A stretch of 64,000 nt of DNA. Source: Psococerastis gibbosa. Taxonomy: Eukaryota > Arthropoda > Insecta > Psocodea > Psocidae. The position numbers and the translations under genes are program-made. This document shows, in pieces, positions 60,814 to 64,000 of the stretch. Under the pieces are notes generated by a model. That model was not told the origin of the DNA. It saw nothing but the letters and a program-made list of their open reading frames with translations, and searched no databases. The stretch covers positions 33,871,921-33,935,920 of the forward strand of contig OZ020485.1 in the NCBI GenBank assembly GCA_963971405.1, in the 5' to 3' direction. The stretch's first letter is position 1. Every line of letters begins with the position of its first letter.

Positions 60814-61939
60814 AACATTCCAGTTATGTGGAACTGAGTGTATATTGCTGGAATTCGTAGAAACTGGAAGTTTTCAACTTCTTCATCGACCATTTCTTTT
60901 TTATATTATGCACCATGGCCATATTATTTTATTTTAATTTTTAACATTTTTAACATAGTTGGTACGTGGCAAATTGAAACTTTCTATTGATGTTGCGAAA
61001 ATGAGGGTTTGCAGAAAAAATATAAACTGTAGGCACATAAGGCTATATTTTTACGAAGTTTCGTCCCATTAGTGCTAAGTTAAAAAATAATCAAATACTG
61101 AGATAGCCGACGGGGTTAATACATAAATAAATAAATAAAAATAATTCTTCTTATATTACACAATTAACACATAGTGTGCGAAAGTACAATATATATCCAG
61201 GTAGTTATGTATGTTATTGTAGGGCCTTACTGACAGTTTTGAGGAGTTATAAGCATTTCTTGCTGTTTTCTTTATTTGGAAAGTTTCAGAAATAGGCGAA
61301 GCCATGCTGTGTTGGATCCAGTCGCTCAATTTTAGCTGTGCGTGGCTTTGTTCTTGCAAGGTCTCCTCGTTGCCTCTTCTTATAGGTGTAGGTTCCGCGA
61401 GGGCTAAAACTCCTCAGGTTACAGCCCTGTTTCCAACTATTATATGAAATTGCATGGTTTTATTTATACATATAATTATATTTAGAGGCGCGCCAATGGA
61501 GAAGTTCGTACAAATCACATTATTAAGAGGTTATAAGTTTTCCTTAGAGTTTTATTTAGGAGATATGGGACATTCACTTCCTGAAAGGTATATTTGGAAT
61601 ATGATGCCACGTCTTTTTTTAGCAATCGGAGCTTCGACCATTCAATACGTCTTTTTTGACCAATTTAAGAGTAAAACTTGCAGCCACGAAGGGAATTGTT
61701 GTTGTTTGGAAGGGTCCAAAACCAAAAAAGACTTGGGTACAGAAATTTAAAAAAAAAATGTCCGTTGTGGATGCGAGTATCTCATCTCCGCTATATACGA
61801 ACCTTACTTTTTCTGTTTAGTCATAGAGTGCTTGGAGTCAGGAATTGTGGTTCTGGTACCAGCTAGTTGAGCAATCGATAAACTAACTATACACCTATAA
61901 CAAGTAGTAATACCGCCAACGGCCTTACCATGTTGATTC
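60814..61939. other. no gene seen
   Basis: The 98-codon frame at 61454-61750 has no recognisable domain. Otherwise AT-rich sequence. Confidence 0.4.
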
Positions 61940-62250
61940 CATTAGAGCAGAGCATGTTTCAAACTGCGGCAACTTGGTAGTGTGCGCAGCGTTGGCAGGG
62001 GAACCTGGTGGGACATAATACGCGCTTAGGCAGTATAAGTCGAGTCCCGGTCAGCTCCGATTTAATCGTGTGACTTTACCATGTTCCCCAAGTGGTTCGG
62101 AATCCACTATAATCAGGAGGTCCACCCTGTTAGTCAACTCCCCTTTCCCCGAGGTGAAAGAGTCTGCCCTTAGGGTGCCTCAAGTTAACAAACAGACTCA
62201 CTCCACCCGCCAGGCTGACAGGGTTGCTTAAAAGCAGAAATGCTGAAAGC
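61940..62250 (+). repeat. possible SINE-like repeat
   Basis: GCAACTTGGTAGTGTGCGCA resembles a box A and TAAGTCGAGTCCCGGTC a box B, followed by a GC-richer body (to about 62240). Spacing between the boxes is long for a tRNA head. Only one copy in this window. Confidence 0.35.
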
Positions 62251-62976
62251 AGGCGTTAGAAAAAACAGTAGTAATACCTTTATTTCCCGCCTATTTATAA
62301 CATATGCCACGGCCGTCAGGGCGGACAGATGGATGGACGGACGGATTTAGTAAATTAATACGTGAAGTTAAAAAATGACCGCACGTCCACACCTGTCTCT
62401 ATATACTGTACATATACCATATATAAAATTCCCATTCTCTAGATACGCAGTGTAATGGTCTATAATTTATTACAAATTGCGTGGTAAAACAACAGGAAGA
62501 CCGTAAGGGCTGAAGTTTCTCAGAGAAAGGAACGTGAAAGGAAAAGACGACGACAGAAATATGACCGTTTGAGGGGTGGCTGAAACGGCCCAGATGTTCG
62601 TAAGGCTATCCCATTATTGAAAAAGATGGAATATGAGATGAAACGACGCTCTTTGGACCAGGAAAATTTCCACATTTCGTGTTTTCAACCTATTTCACCA
62701 CAAATGCGGTTTTTTCCTCTCATACAGTATTACTAAATATAACATTGAACTTTAAGACGCAAGAAGACATGTGTTTACACACATTCATAGGTGTTGGGAG
62801 ATGAAACCCCGTAATTTAGTAAACGCTTGAAATTTGGCCGGTCACATGCTACGACAAAGTATTATCTTTTGATTAAAATTAGGTAAATGATACAATCAAC
62901 AATGATTCAACTGTACTGCACTGTGTGTTTAATAATAATTGTGTTTAAGTGTTGAGCGTTTGTGTTAAGTGTTTAC
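62251..62976. other. no gene seen
   Basis: No recognised feature besides a short GGACGGAT tandem at 62325-62345. Confidence 0.4.
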
Positions 62977-63243
62977 CAGGCGCGGATCTAGAATGAGACA
63001 AAGGAGGGGGCTAAGATTAAATACGATTTTTTTTTAAAAATAGGGCTGAAATATTGGGGTTTTACGCATTTTCTGAGCAATAAGGGTTCTATATTATAGG
63101 TAATTATTACAATCGGGAACAAGGGGGGCCCGGGGGTCTGAAGAATTTGTGAAAAATGAAACAGTGGGGTTTTACGCATTTTGTGGAACCTAATTGGGGG
63201 GGGGGGGCTATGGGGGCTAGAGCCTCCCGTAGATCCGCCCCTG
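62977..63243. mobile_element. hAT-type MITE, 267 bp
   Basis: Starts CAGGCGCGGATCTAG and ends GTAGATCCGCCCCTG (terminal inverted repeats). The 8-bp flanks GTGTTTAC and ATGTTTAC (62969-62976, 63244-63251) agree at 7 positions. The interior has GGGGTTTTACGCATTTT twice and G tracts, as in the 12581 family. Confidence 0.9.
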
Positions 63244-63251
63244 ATGTTTAC

Positions 63252-64000
63252 TGTCTAATTCTTTTGTAACCCCTAAGCGGTGAAATAATGCCTGACCAAC
63301 TGCCGTCGACCATGGGTCACTCGAACCATTTGTAGGAATGGGAATCCAACAGATACTGCAGTCCCCTCCATTTCCGTCCGGCGGAAAACTTCAGTAACCA
63401 CGAACCCCTTAAAAATTTTTTCAAGTTTACCGAAGCTGGTGGAAGTGGCCTTATAAGCAACGCGAAGACATAGCGGCTCATGTCCGTTCTATACAATGAA
63501 AGGCTGAACCTGATGCCCTAAAAGTCATTTATAAAGGTTATCCAAATATTCAACAATAAAGGGTACAGTCATATCATTATACAAAAATTCAGCTAGCATA
63601 GGTAAACCCCACAGCGCCACGCACCATTCCCTGGGATTTATTTAAGAAAGAAACAAAACTACTGTGCCAGTTGAGGTCTTAAAATGCTGGGTCAAGGTTC
63701 GAGCATCGGACAATACCTAGCTAGAGTTCAAATGTTGGAGAAAACAAACCTAGATTAAATTGATAACGAAATGAGAAAGAAGCCGCTATCTGATGAACGT
63801 AGTTGGTTTGTAAGTTGTATAGTGAAACAGATAAAATCCGAATAGTTTGCTTTCGAGGTCATCACATACATAAAGAAAGTTCAATTTGTTCTTGCTGCTT
63901 GGCTTTTTTGATGGAAGCCCAGCTAATAAGCCAACTAGAAGGCACCATAGGCTGCACCCGATTTCAATAATTAATGAATGGATAGCTATGCTCTATTTCC
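63252..64000. other. no gene seen
   Basis: No coding or repeat signature recognised up to the window end. Confidence 0.4.

Noticed and set aside
61454-61750. 98-codon plus-strand open frame
   Set aside because: No recognisable family; start lies in AT-rich sequence and nothing supports expression.

Overview
The window is AT-rich, repeat-dense animal DNA with one recognisable protein-coding gene segment: the homeobox-containing terminal exon of the Hox gene abdominal-A (47443-47840, minus strand). The homeodomain, the UbdA-type extension and the C-terminal tail are of arthropod abd-A type. The host is therefore an arthropod, most likely a pancrustacean (insect or crustacean) with a large genome. 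The sequence does not let me name the species.

abd-A runs on the minus strand. If Hox order is conserved, bases 1-47 kb are the 3' flank facing Ubx, and 47.84-64 kb is the large intron upstream of the homeobox exon. I found no YPWM-type exon, no first abd-A exon and no iab-4-like microRNA by eye, so the intron may exceed 16 kb.

Nearly everything else that can be identified is transposon-derived. (1) A hAT-type nonautonomous group with G/C homopolymer tracts, CA...TG or CAG...CTG ends and 8-bp target duplications: 276-622, 9493-11458, 9816-11352, 10387-11315, 12581-13355, 16705-16881, 23493-23631, 35889-36357, 36141-36309, 40748-41391, 62977-63243. (2) A dispersed element of about 0.8 kb with an internal CAGA microsatellite, here called X: 8669-9492, 14511-15332, 21460-22324, 33355-34112, 36530-36850, 54465-55982. 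(3) At least three tRNA-related SINE-like families (S1, S2, S3). (4) Short inverted-repeat MITEs at 5684, 18473, 35023, 42248, 42821 and 44592, and a short hairpin at 26839. (5) Three 5'-truncated LINE coding tails (4068-4784, 22486-22677, 52843-53063). (6) A small palindromic repeat around a CCAAACGTTT core.

Insertions are stacked. At 8.7-11.5 kb, three hAT-type elements sit one inside another within an X copy, and each of the three hAT insertions is supported by its own 8-bp duplication. Long stretches between the repeats (1.1-4.0, 5.9-8.6, 18.9-20.5, 27.0-28.4, 58-59.9 kb) show no recognisable gene. I see no operon, CRISPR array or bacterial feature. No new protein-based system is evident. 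The most notable material is the X family, the nested insertions, the palindromic SINE copy, and a consensus splice donor overlapping the abd-A stop codon.
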